From the NCBI RefSeq assembly GCF_008329605.1, contig NZ_NPKO01000007.1, forward strand, positions 62,001 to 126,000: a stretch of DNA of 64,000 nucleotides, given 5' to 3'. The translations under genes and the position numbers were made by a program. Under the pieces are notes generated by a model. That model had not been told where the DNA came from. It saw only the letters and a program-made list of their open reading frames with translations, and made no database searches. Below, piece by piece: positions 1 through 7,841 of the stretch (the first letter of the stretch is position 1; every line of letters starts with the position of its first letter). This DNA is from Mycolicibacterium sp. P9-64. GTDB lineage: Bacteria > Actinomycetota > Actinomycetes > Mycobacteriales > Mycobacteriaceae.

Positions 1-185
1 GGATTCAGCGAGGTGCGTTGATCCTTGATCCAGACCGTGATGTCGCCATCATCGACGATCCCGGGGACCTGTTTGATGTCCCAGATTGCTCCGCCGAAGC
101 GCTTGTGCGCGCTGACCGACGTCAGTTGGTTCCAGCGGTCGTGGCCACCGTAGGCATGCAATGTCTTGTTGAGTAGGTCGATCAT
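1..185 (-). CDS. Partial conserved hypothetical protein (N-terminal 61 residues)
   Basis: The minus strand opens with ATG at 183-185 and stays open to the left edge, giving 61 complete codons. The protein begins MIDLLNKTLHAYGGHDRW and continues into IKQVPGIVDDGDITVWIKD. It lies 9 bp downstream of the alpha/beta hydrolase stop, on the same strand, so the two are probably cotranscribed. The N-terminus resembles uncharacterised actinobacterial proteins with a GG-x-DRW start, some of which have a LolA/outer-membrane-lipoprotein-sorting-like fold. That resemblance is from memory and weak. The C-terminus lies outside the window, so no function can be assigned. Confidence 0.6.
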   Translation of the reverse strand, partial: MIDLLNKTLHAYGGHDRWNQLTSVSAHKRFGGAIWDIKQVPGIVDDGDITVWIKDQRTSLN

Positions 186-194
186 GTATGTCTC

Positions 195-1058
195 TCAACG
201 TCCGAGGAATTGGCGAATGTGGTGGCCGAAGTCGACGGGGTGCTGGTCGAGGAACCCGTGGCCGGCGTCGGGATAGATGCGGAGCTGTGCGCCCCGGATC
301 CGCTCGGCCAGCAGGTAGCTGTTCTTCGTGGACATCATGGTGTCGTTGTCGCCGCTGGCCACCAGGGTCGGTTGAGTGATCGCAGACAAGCGCTCCAGCT
401 TCGAGGATTCCGGAATGCCCCAGGTCATCAACGCCTGGAATTGGGCGTCGCGGCACGCCAGCGTGGTCTCCGGGTCGCGGTCGGTGATGCGGGTGTGGGT
501 ACGGGTGAGGTACTCCCAGCCGCGCTGGACGCTGGCCTGCGATCCGGAAAAGAACAGCGCGAGAAAGTCTTCCGGGGTGGTGACGTCGCCGCAGGCGTAG
601 GCGAAGACGTCATCAGACCAGCGGTGAAGGTCCGGTGCGCCCTGGGGAGCGGTGCCGGCCAGCACGAGGCGCCGTGGCAGTCGCGGCCGAATCAAGGCGA
701 TCTCCTGGGCGATGTGGCCGCCGAGGGAGAACCCGAGCAGATCGACTGTCTTGAGGCCGAGCGCGTCGATGAACCGTAGGGCGCCGCGTGTCATGTCTGC
801 GACGTTGTCTGGCGTGGTTCCGGTGGATCCGCCGACGCCGGGCAGATCGACGGTGATCACCTCACGGTCGGCGGCGAGGACATCCAGCAACGCGGGGTCC
901 CAGTAGTCGAGGTTTCCGCGAAAGTGTTGGAGGAGCACCAGCGGCGGCAGCGTCGCCGAAGGTGGTCCGATCCTGCGGTAGGCGAGGGTTTCGCCGGCCG
1001 CGTCGATGCAGAGGTTGGCCGCATCGGCGGCGGTCGTGCTTTCTGCGGTGGTGGTCAT
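195..1058 (-). CDS. Alpha/beta fold hydrolase
   Basis: A 287-residue protein of normal length for the family. The nucleophile elbow GFSLGG places Ser at about residue 111. The acid Asp lies in SGDND (about 239) and the base His in AGHGF (about 267), so the triad is complete. HFRGN at 45-49 supplies the oxyanion-hole region. The ATG at 1056-1058 is preceded by AGAGG five bases upstream. It is divergent from the chloroperoxidase-family hydrolase at 1264, and the shared intergenic region carries an inverted pair of palindromic motifs also present upstream of the RclA-like gene. The substrate cannot be read from the sequence. It probably heads a two-gene unit with the partial gene at the left edge. 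Confidence 0.9.
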   Translation of the reverse strand: MTTTAESTTAADAANLCIDAAGETLAYRRIGPPSATLPPLVLLQHFRGNLDYWDPALLDVLAADREVITVDLPGVGGSTGTTPDNVADMTRGALRFIDALGLKTVDLLGFSLGGHIAQEIALIRPRLPRRLVLAGTAPQGAPDLHRWSDDVFAYACGDVTTPEDFLALFFSGSQASVQRGWEYLTRTHTRITDRDPETTLACRDAQFQALMTWGIPESSKLERLSAITQPTLVASGDNDTMMSTKNSYLLAERIRGAQLRIYPDAGHGFLDQHPVDFGHHIRQFLGR

Positions 1059-1092
1059 GAACCTCTACGCTCCCAGCCGACGACGTGTTGCT

Positions 1093-1188
1093 GTATCCGT
1101 CAAATGACTACCGCTTCATCGCGCGAGGACTGCATTGTGTCGTCGGCGGCGGCGCGGGTGACGCGGGGGTTTCGGTAGTCATCTGACC
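1093..1188. promoter_or_regulatory. Inverted pair of GTCAnATGAC-type operator candidates
   Basis: GTCAAATGAC (1099-1108), inside the longer string GTATCCGTCAAATGACTACC starting at 1093, is mirrored by CGGTAGTCATCTGAC at 1173-1187. The second is the reverse complement with one mismatch over 15 bp. Centres are 79 bp apart. Both sit between two divergent hydrolase genes. Closely related copies occur at 5401-5475 upstream of the RclA-like gene, which suggests one regulator acts at both promoters. The best candidates are the LuxR-type ATPase regulator or the HxlR protein encoded between them. The operator role is inferred. Confidence 0.5.
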
Positions 1189-1263
1189 TATGGTGTGGCC
1201 CGTGGCGCTCGCCGCACACTGGCATCCTGCCTGGACAACCCATGGAACTTGGATGGAGCGCGC

Positions 1264-2085
1264 GTGCCGTACATCAGTGGCTCGGATGGAACTCAACTGT
1301 TCTTCAAGGAATGGGGGACTGGCCCGGCCGTGGTGTTCTGTCATGGCTGGCCGCTGAGCTCCGATGCCTGGGATGTGGAGCTGAAACTGTTCGCCGACAA
1401 TGGTTTTCGGGCCATCGCTCACGATCGCCGCGGCCACGGACGCTCAGAGCACACATGGACGGGCAACGACATGGATGCCTATGCGGCCGATCTCGCGGCA
1501 GTAATCGACGGCTTGGGATTGTCGAACGTGGTGGTGGTTGGGCACTCGACCGGCGGCGGAGAGGCGCTGCGGTATGCCGTGCGCCATGGCGCAGGCCGGG
1601 TGCGCAAGGTCGTCACCGTCGGCGCCGTTCCACCAGTGATGCTGAGATCGGATCTCAACCCGCAGGGGACGCCCCTCGCGACGTTCGACGAGATCCGCGC
1701 TCGGATTTTGGCTGACCGCTCGCAGTACTGGACGGAGTTGGCCTCGGCGTTCTACGGATTCAACCGCGTGGGAGCCCACGTGTCACAGGGGCTGATCGAC
1801 CACTTCTGGTTGCAGGGCATGCGCGCGGGCCTGGCATCGGTCTACGACTGTGTTGCGGCGTTCTCCGAAACCGATTTCACCCAAGACCTCAAGGACTTGG
1901 ACGTACCGATTCTGATCGCTCATGGCGACGACGATCAGATCGTGCCGATCCACGACGCGGCATCGAAGTCGGCGGAATTGGTTCGCTACGGTACGTTGCG
2001 TGTCTATCCCGGTGCGTCGCACGGCATTTACGGTGACTACCAGCAGCGACTGGGGCGAGACTTGCTCGACTTCATCCAGAGCTAA
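1264..2085 (+). CDS. Alpha/beta hydrolase, cofactor-free chloroperoxidase/perhydrolase family
   Basis: Begins MPYISGSDGTQLFFKEWG, typical of the bacterial non-heme chloroperoxidase family, and is 273 residues long, the usual size. The triad is Ser about 95 in GHSTGG, an Asp in HGDDDQ (about 222-224) and His about 253 in ASHG. HGWPLSSDAW near the N-terminus is the family's oxyanion-loop motif. The GTG at 1264 is chosen because GGAG lies five bases upstream and the next upstream in-frame start (1195) adds 23 unrelated residues. Members hydrolyse esters and form peracids from carboxylic acids and peroxide; halogenation is secondary. Divergent from the hydrolase at 195-1058; its 3' end overlaps the HxlR gene by 4 bp. 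Confidence 0.9.
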   Translation: MPYISGSDGTQLFFKEWGTGPAVVFCHGWPLSSDAWDVELKLFADNGFRAIAHDRRGHGRSEHTWTGNDMDAYAADLAAVIDGLGLSNVVVVGHSTGGGEALRYAVRHGAGRVRKVVTVGAVPPVMLRSDLNPQGTPLATFDEIRARILADRSQYWTELASAFYGFNRVGAHVSQGLIDHFWLQGMRAGLASVYDCVAAFSETDFTQDLKDLDVPILIAHGDDDQIVPIHDAASKSAELVRYGTLRVYPGASHGIYGDYQQRLGRDLLDFIQS

Positions 2086-2537
2086 ACCGTGCTGAGGTCT
2101 ACCAGAGCGACCTGAGCAGCACGCACCCATTCGCCGTTCTTGCGACGGAAGCCGACGCCGACGACCTCGCGCGTCGAACTGTCGATGAAGCGCAGGCCGG
2201 CGCCATCCGCCCGGGCCATGTGCTTGTGGCCCCACTGCCCGATCGCGGCGAACACTGAGATCAAGTCGTGCCCAGCGTCGGTGAGCACATAGCGGCGGCG
2301 TCGGCGATCACCGGGAACCTGGTAGTCCACTGCCTCGAGGACGCCGGCATCCACCATCTCGGTCAGTCGAGCGCTCAAGACGTCGGACGCCAGGCCGAGG
2401 TGCTCGCGGAACTCCGAAAACCTCGACCGCCCCAGGAACGCTTCGCGCAGGATCAGAGATGCCCACGGTTGGCCCAGTATCGACATAGTGCGGGCGATGG
2501 GGCACGCATCTTGAGACCATGAGTCACGGCGCATCAC
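2082..2537 (-). CDS. HxlR-family winged-helix transcriptional regulator
   Basis: A 151-residue protein with the HxlR signature. An N-terminal Cys in SQDACPIARTMSILGQPWA is followed by a winged helix (FSEFREHLGLASDVLSARL) and the wing segment YQVPGDRRRRRYVLT. HxlR proteins commonly sense electrophiles or oxidants through that Cys. A GTG (2535-2537) and an ATG (2532-2534) are adjacent alternative starts. The gene is convergent with and overlaps the chloroperoxidase-family hydrolase by 4 bp. It is divergent from the large LuxR-type gene across only 51 bp, so it may regulate that gene or the hydrolases. The target is inferred from position only. Confidence 0.88.
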   Translation of the reverse strand: MMRRDSWSQDACPIARTMSILGQPWASLILREAFLGRSRFSEFREHLGLASDVLSARLTEMVDAGVLEAVDYQVPGDRRRRRYVLTDAGHDLISVFAAIGQWGHKHMARADGAGLRFIDSSTREVVGVGFRRKNGEWVRAAQVALVDLSTV

Positions 2538-2588
2538 CCCATCGTACCTGGATTGGCCGGCCCAACCCAGCTCTGGTAGCGTGACCGG

Positions 2589-5327
2589 GTGATGGTTGGG
2601 CGGTCTGCCGAACTGGCCGAGGTCACCGATGCACTCGCGGCAATCTCCAATAGTGGAGCGGCATTGGTGATCGAAGGTGATCCGGGCATCGGCAAGTCCT
2701 CATTACTGTCGGGCGCCAGCGAGTGGGCGGCCGCCAACGGGTATGGCCGCCTGGGCTGTTCGGGCCTGCAAAGCCACAGCGAAATTGGGTTCGTCGGGCT
2801 ACACGAACTCGTCCATCCGGTGCTGGTCCACGCACCTGCGTTGCCCCCGCGTCAGCGCTCGGCCCTGATGACCGCCTTCGGGCTCGAGGACGGCCCAGTG
2901 CCCGATCGGCTTCTGGTAAGCCTGGCCGTTCTCGGGCTGCTCGAAGAAGCCGCAAGCAAGCGGCGCCTGCTGCTGGTCGTCGACGACGCACAGTGGTTGG
3001 ACCAATCCACCCTCGACGTGCTGACCTTCGTCGCGCGCCGACTGACCAACGCGCCCTTGATGATGCTGTGTGCCGTGCGCACGACACTCGACGGCTCCGC
3101 GCAACACCTCGATGGGCTGCCCCGGTTGTCTCTGGGGCCACTCAGCTCCGAGCAGGCCGCCGAACTCCTCGCCGCGACGCTGACGAGGACGCCCAAGGCC
3201 CGCGAAATCGATGCCTACACACGCAGGCGTGTCCTCGAGCAAGCTGAGGGCAATCCCCTGGCGGTCATCGAAATAGCCGCTGCGCTCGGGGAGCGCACCA
3301 CAGACGGGGCCGAGTTCGCCGGCGAGCCGCTGCCCACCAGTCGACGCGTCGAGCGCGCCTTCTTGACCCAGCTCGAAGTGTTAGCGGATGGGAGTCGGCT
3401 CCTTCTGCTGGTGGTCGCGGCCAGCGACGGCGTGTTGGCCGAGATTCATCGGGCCGCAGACCATCTGGGGTTGGATCTTGCGGAGCACCTGGCCCCGCTG
3501 GAGGAGTCTGGCCTGATCGTCGTCCGCGGTCGTGAGATTCACGTTCGGCATCCGCTGATCCGGTCCACCGCCTACGGTGCTGCAGCGCTGTCGTCGCGCT
3601 CGCTCGTGCACCGGGCGTTGGCCATCGCGGCGACGGATCCGACCCGCGCCGCGTGGCATCGGGCTGAAGCCGCGTTCGGACCGGATGAACACGTGGCCGC
3701 CGACCTCGAGCGGGCCGCAGACAGGGCTCGAGCCCGCGGCGCTGGTGCCGAGGCGGCCGCTGCGCTGCGGCGTGCGGCGATTCTCACGCCGGACCTGGAC
3801 CGCCGCGTCGAACGGTTGGCCGCCGCCGCCGACGTGGCGCGTAGTGCGGGATTGATCGAAGAGGCCATCAGAACCCTTCGAGAGGCAGAGCCACTGGCCG
3901 GGCAGGGCGACGCCGCCGACACGCGGCTGGCGATCACGCGGTTCGTGCTCAATGCGACTGCCGCGATACCGGGCCAGTCGGCGAGCGAATTGCTCGCGTT
4001 GTCCGGCAAACTCGCCGAGGGCGACCCTCGGCAACGGGAACTGTTGTGGGCGGCGGCAATCGAATGTCGTATGCACGGCCTGGTCGAACAGCCTCGGCTC
4101 GACGTCATCGCGGCAATCCGTCGCGTTGAGGACGATCCAACGGACCCGCTGCTCGCCATCGCCATGGCCATGGTCGACGACGTGGGCCAGGGGGCACGGT
4201 TTCGGGCGCGGCTGCCAGGTTTGATCGATGCGGTTGGCGACGATCCGCTGCTGATGTTGTCGATGGCCATGGCAGCGGAGGGGGTTTCAGATCGGGACAA
4301 CGCCTTTCGATGCTATGGGATCGTGCAGAGGCAGGGCCGGACAACCGGATCCCCGGCCAATGAATGCGAAGGGCTGCGCGGTGCCTCTCAGATCCTGTTG
4401 ACTCAGGGCCGTATTCAGGCTGCGGCAATGACCGCGCAGCACGCGTTGCAGATGGCTGAGGCGATGAACCTGCCGACGACCTCCGGCTCGGCGGCGGCGA
4501 TCCTTTCGCGCGCGCTGATATGGCAGGGACAGCCAGAGCGGGCCCGTCAGGCACTCGACCGCGCCCGTGAGTTGCTGGCCGCGGACCCCACGCTGCTGTG
4601 GAATGACGACGTCCACTGGGCGGCCGGCATTGCGGCGCTGTGCGAGGCGGACCACGCCGAAGCGCTCGCTCATCTGCTGAAGATGACCCAGCATCGAACC
4701 GATCAGCGGTGGTCGGTTGCCGACCTCGCCGAGGCTGCCGGCGGATGTGGCCAGGCCGACACCGTCCGGCCGCTGATCGCCACCATCGAAGAGCAGGCCA
4801 ACAAGCTTGGGCTGGAAAGCTTTCTGGTGCACCGCGCCCACGCGCTGGTGGCGCGCAGTCCGGCGGAGGCAGAGGAGCGTTTCACGGCCGCGGTGACAGC
4901 GGCAGAGGGCCACGTCGCCGACTTGGAGGCAGCTCGCACGCATCTTCTCTACGGCGAATGGCTCCGCCGCCGCCGCCGCATCGTGGAGGCTCGAACGCAC
5001 CTCTCTGCCGCATTCACTGCCTTCGACACCGCAGGGGCGATTCCCTTCGCCGATCGCGCCGCGGCCGAATTGCGCGCAGCCGGGGTCACTGCCGCGCCGA
5101 TGGCGGCCGGGAGTGGCGCCGCCGGGATCCTGACGGCCCAAGAACTGCATATCGCTCAGATGGCCGTCGCGGGAATGACGAACCGTGAGATCGCCGACCG
5201 AATCTACCTGTCGCACCGCACCGTTGCCGCCCACCTCTACAAGGTGTTTCCCAAGCTCGGCATCACGCGGCGCAACCAACTGCACGCGGCACTTGGTGAC
5301 CTGGCCGAGTGCGCGGAGGTCATCTGA
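2589..5327 (+). CDS. LuxR-family ATP-binding (LAL/MalT-type) transcriptional regulator
   Basis: A 912-residue regulator of the large ATP-binding LuxR class. The N-terminus has Walker A GDPGIGKSS at about 30-38 and a Walker B-like LLLVVDDAQWLD near 130-140. The middle is alpha-helical and Ala/Glu-rich, consistent with TPR-like repeats. The last 60 residues are a LuxR helix-turn-helix (LTAQELHIAQMAVAGMTNRE through IYLSHRTVAAHLYKVFPKLG). Such proteins are ATP-dependent activators triggered by small inducers. GTG 2589 and ATG 2592 are adjacent starts. The gene lies between the hydrolase divergon and the RclA-like reductase, whose upstream regions share a palindromic motif, so it is the leading candidate regulator of both. 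Confidence 0.92.
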   Translation: MMVGRSAELAEVTDALAAISNSGAALVIEGDPGIGKSSLLSGASEWAAANGYGRLGCSGLQSHSEIGFVGLHELVHPVLVHAPALPPRQRSALMTAFGLEDGPVPDRLLVSLAVLGLLEEAASKRRLLLVVDDAQWLDQSTLDVLTFVARRLTNAPLMMLCAVRTTLDGSAQHLDGLPRLSLGPLSSEQAAELLAATLTRTPKAREIDAYTRRRVLEQAEGNPLAVIEIAAALGERTTDGAEFAGEPLPTSRRVERAFLTQLEVLADGSRLLLLVVAASDGVLAEIHRAADHLGLDLAEHLAPLEESGLIVVRGREIHVRHPLIRSTAYGAAALSSRSLVHRALAIAATDPTRAAWHRAEAAFGPDEHVAADLERAADRARARGAGAEAAAALRRAAILTPDLDRRVERLAAAADVARSAGLIEEAIRTLREAEPLAGQGDAADTRLAITRFVLNATAAIPGQSASELLALSGKLAEGDPRQRELLWAAAIECRMHGLVEQPRLDVIAAIRRVEDDPTDPLLAIAMAMVDDVGQGARFRARLPGLIDAVGDDPLLMLSMAMAAEGVSDRDNAFRCYGIVQRQGRTTGSPANECEGLRGASQILLTQGRIQAAAMTAQHALQMAEAMNLPTTSGSAAAILSRALIWQGQPERARQALDRARELLAADPTLLWNDDVHWAAGIAALCEADHAEALAHLLKMTQHRTDQRWSVADLAEAAGGCGQADTVRPLIATIEEQANKLGLESFLVHRAHALVARSPAEAEERFTAAVTAAEGHVADLEAARTHLLYGEWLRRRRRIVEARTHLSAAFTAFDTAGAIPFADRAAAELRAAGVTAAPMAAGSGAAGILTAQELHIAQMAVAGMTNREIADRIYLSHRTVAAHLYKVFPKLGITRRNQLHAALGDLAECAEVI

Positions 5328-5400
5328 TCCACGTGCTGTGCACGGTGTGACGACGACCCGTGTTCCTCTACGAGTACGCCGGTCGCGGCCTCACCGAGGA

Positions 5401-5475
5401 CGTCAAATGACGACCGAGCGCAGCGACCTGCCAACGATGCTCCGGTCCAAGCAGAACCAGTCATCTGACGGATAC
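5401..5475. promoter_or_regulatory. Second inverted pair of GTCAnATGAC-type operator candidates
   Basis: CGTCAAATGACGACCG at 5401-5416 matches the 1098-1113 copy at 14 of 16 positions. AGTCATCTGACGGATAC at 5459-5475 is the reverse complement of the 1093-1109 copy with one mismatch. Centres are 58 bp apart, 21 bp (two helical turns) less than in the first pair, so the relative rotational phase is preserved. The pair lies 128-202 bp upstream of the RclA-like start and just after the LuxR-type gene. The regulatory function is inferred. Confidence 0.5.
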
Positions 5476-5602
5476 CCCGCACCGCAGTGCTGGTCAAGAG
5501 TTGCTGCGTGGCGGGGGATGGAGTTTCGGCGAGCCACCCATCACTCGCCGCGCGCCGATCTACGAATGAAAGTCCACCCAACCCAAGAGGACAGATGCAC
5601 CG

Positions 5603-7003
5603 ATGACCGACGACGATACCCTGCAGGCCGACCTTCTCGTGATCGGATTCGGCAAGGGCGGGAAGACGCTCGCCGCTACTTTGGGCGGCCGCGGCCAGCG
5701 GGTCGTCTTGGTCGAGGAGTCTGCCGAGATGTATGGCGGCACCTGCATCAACACCGGGTGCATCCCCACCAAATCGATGGTCTATCAAGGTGAGCAGAGC
5801 TTCCACGGTTCCGCGGGTGCGGCGGCCTACGCAGAGGCGGTGGCCAGCACTGAACGACTCACCGCCGGTCTGCGGGCGACGAACCTCGCCGCCTTCGATC
5901 CGATCGAGACCGCCACCGTACTGACCGGTACGGCCCGCTTCCTCGACGAGCACCGCGTCGCCGTGAGCACGGACGCCGGCATCATCACGGTGACCGCCCG
6001 CACCGTGGTCATCGGCACCGGATCGGTGCCGGCCATCCCCGATGTTCCAGGGCTGCGGCGCTCCCCGGTCGCGGTCACCAGCACGCAGCTTCTTCGTCTG
6101 GCATCACGCCCAGACCGGCTGGTGGTCCTCGGCGGCGGGTACATCGGACTGGAGTTCGCCTCCATGTACGCCTCCTACGGCACCTCGGTCACCGTCCTGG
6201 AACACCGACCCACCGTCCTGGGCGGCGAGGACGACGACGTCGCTGCCGCCGCGCTGGGTCTGCTGCACGACCGCGGTGTCACCGTTGTCGTCGGCGCGAA
6301 TGTCGCAGGTGTGCAGACCATTCAGCGGCCTGGCCTGCCGCCGCTGGCCCGTGTCGAGTACACCGTCGACGGAGGATCGCACGTCGTCGACGCCGACATC
6401 GTGCTCGTGGCGGCGGGCCGCGTACCCAACACCGCCAACCTCGCACTCGATCGTGCCGGCGTCGACGTCAATACCAACGGTGCCATCGTCGTCGACGACC
6501 ATCGCCGCACCTCGCGCCCGCACATCTTCGCCGTCGGTGACGTCAACGGGGGGCCGCAGTTCACCTACGTTTCCCTCGACGACTACCGCATCGTCCTCGA
6601 CCAACTCGACGGTGTCAGCGCGCCACGGCGTGCCTCCGATCGGGTGGCGGTACCCAGCTGCCTGTTCCTGACGCCACCCCTTGCCCGGGTCGGGCTCACC
6701 GAACGCGAAGCCCGAGCCGCCGGCCGCGATGTCCGCACCGCGGTCAGCCCGGTGGTCAAGCTGGCGACCGTCGCCCGCGCGCGCATCGTCGGTCAGACCG
6801 AAGGAATGATGAAGGTGGTCGTGGACGCCCATACCGACCAGATCCTGGGCGCTGCGCTCCTGTGCCACGATGCACAAGAGGTCGTCAACATCGTGGCTCT
6901 CGCCATGAGGCACGGCATCACTGCCACCGCGTTGCGTGACGAGATCTACACCCATCCCTCCATGACAGAGTGCTTCAACCAACTACTAGGCTTGCTGAAA
7001 TAG
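5603..7003 (+). CDS. rclA: RclA-like pyridine nucleotide-disulfide oxidoreductase
   Basis: A 466-residue class I flavoprotein disulfide reductase. GFGKGG at 15-20 binds FAD. The redox pair is Cys48/Cys53 in GGTCINTGCIPTKS. A second dinucleotide site is LGGGYIGLEF, the FAD motif is FAVGDVNGG, and the dimer-interface base is His451 in THPSMTE. The protein matches E. coli RclA better than lipoamide dehydrogenase or MerA at GFGKxGKTLA, MYGGTCIN, QFTYxSLDDYRIV and LTPPLxRVG. RclA reduces Cu(II) and protects against hypochlorous acid. The ATG at 5603 has GAGG about 12 bases upstream. An MerA- or Lpd-like role is the alternative. The shared motif upstream links it to the neighbouring hydrolases. Confidence 0.82.
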   Translation: MTDDDTLQADLLVIGFGKGGKTLAATLGGRGQRVVLVEESAEMYGGTCINTGCIPTKSMVYQGEQSFHGSAGAAAYAEAVASTERLTAGLRATNLAAFDPIETATVLTGTARFLDEHRVAVSTDAGIITVTARTVVIGTGSVPAIPDVPGLRRSPVAVTSTQLLRLASRPDRLVVLGGGYIGLEFASMYASYGTSVTVLEHRPTVLGGEDDDVAAAALGLLHDRGVTVVVGANVAGVQTIQRPGLPPLARVEYTVDGGSHVVDADIVLVAAGRVPNTANLALDRAGVDVNTNGAIVVDDHRRTSRPHIFAVGDVNGGPQFTYVSLDDYRIVLDQLDGVSAPRRASDRVAVPSCLFLTPPLARVGLTEREARAAGRDVRTAVSPVVKLATVARARIVGQTEGMMKVVVDAHTDQILGAALLCHDAQEVVNIVALAMRHGITATALRDEIYTHPSMTECFNQLLGLLK

Positions 7004-7108
7004 CTTCCGACAACGCTGATTGCCCGGGGCGTTCTCCGGTGACGACGCCGGACAATGGTCGGTGCCGTGCGGTCACCGGACGCCGCCCCTCCCGGGTGGC
7101 GCCGGTGC

Positions 7109-7231
7109 TCAGCGCATGCCCGCAACGGACGAAAGCGCCTCGCCTGCAACGGTAGCCGGCAATTTCGTGGCCGAGGGGTGTAGCGCGCCGCTGGGCTCGA
7201 TGACTTCTACGGTGCGGTCGGTCATGGGCAT
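7109..7231 (-). pseudogene. Possible N-terminal remnant of a UGSC-type (seleno)protein family gene
   Basis: A 40-codon minus-strand frame with ATG at 7231 and a second ATG at 7225. It includes TDRTVEVIEPSGALHPSATK and ends SVAGMR-stop. The composition is protein-like, unlike the surrounding frames. The opening resembles the start of UGSC-family proteins (short beta strand, D/EPTG-like turn, then Gly-Leu-Arg before the first domain), but it stops exactly where the domain would begin. AAAGG lies upstream. The family match is from memory and weak; it could also be a genuine small gene. Confidence 0.28.
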
Positions 7232-7533
7232 GGCGAGGGCCGCCTTTCGAGATATCGACGTACAGACCGGCTGCCGATCGGCGAGCACCGTCGGCAAGGG
7301 GACGTAACAACATTCACGAAGACACCTCCAGCGGGCTGGCGGGTGTCCGCACGATGCCCCGCGATGAGCGCTGCTCGCCCGATGGTGCGTGTGACCGATG
7401 GTCGCGGAAGGACTTTGCCCACCTCGTCGGGATGCAGTCATTCGACTTATGCCGCCACGGCCGTCCCGGCGGCAGAATCCGTAGTCACACGAGCTTCACT
7501 GAATGCTCCACGTTCGTCGATCGGACCTCAGCC

Positions 7534-7716
7534 ATGAATGAACTCCGCAGCGCCGAAACCGCCTTGACGGCACTACAGCCCGTGCTGCGGGCCATCGGCG
7601 AGGATGACCGTCACGAACCGACGCCGTGTCCAGGATTCGACATCGCTGCCCTGGGGGACCACCTCGTGGGGAAGGAGCCACCCCTGCGCCGATCGCGGAC
7701 CACGAGCAGGCGATGA
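7534..7716 (+). pseudogene. Truncated TIGR03086/mycothiol-dependent maleylpyruvate isomerase-like N-terminus
   Basis: From the ATG at 7534 the frame reads MNELRSAETALTALQPVLRA and continues through EPTPCPGFDIAALGDHLVG. This is the characteristic start of TIGR03086-type DinB-fold proteins (an amphipathic helix, then TPCPxxxxxxLxxHLxG). After about 48 residues it degenerates into Arg-rich sequence and stops at 7716, whereas intact members have roughly 190-200 residues. A short matching-looking segment (GEGATPAPIADHEQ) continues in another frame near 7677-7720, suggesting a frameshift followed by loss of the rest. The metal-binding C-terminal His motif is absent. I read it as a broken gene. Confidence 0.45.
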
Positions 7717-7841
7717 CCGCGACCAGCACCTGCCCGCCGGGCAGTCGAAGCACACGACTGCGACGGCATGCCAGCGGGTCGCGTAAGCACCTTCGGCTGT
7801 CAGCACGGTCCGATCCAGAGCTCATCGACGGGGAGAAGTGA

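Larger units (their letters stand above)
7004..7841. other. Gene-poor 838-bp region with decayed gene fragments
   Basis: No intact gene could be supported on either strand. Two stretches look like the first parts of known families, each soon interrupted: a minus-strand start at 7231 and a plus-strand start at 7534. The remaining reading frames have low-quality, Arg/Ser/Pro-rich translations typical of noncoding frames in GC-rich DNA. No tRNA, insertion-sequence terminal repeat or clear terminator was seen. This looks like a site of gene loss between the RclA-like locus and the hypothetical gene at 7842. Confidence 0.5.

Noticed and set aside
1264..2085. True halogenating chloroperoxidase
   Set aside because: The family name is historical; members are Ser hydrolases with secondary perhydrolase activity, and the sequence cannot show halogenation.
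7433..7446. Fifth copy of the GTCAnATGAC motif (GTCATTCGAC at 7437)
   Set aside because: Only 8 of 10 core positions match GTCATCTGAC and the conserved flanks are missing.
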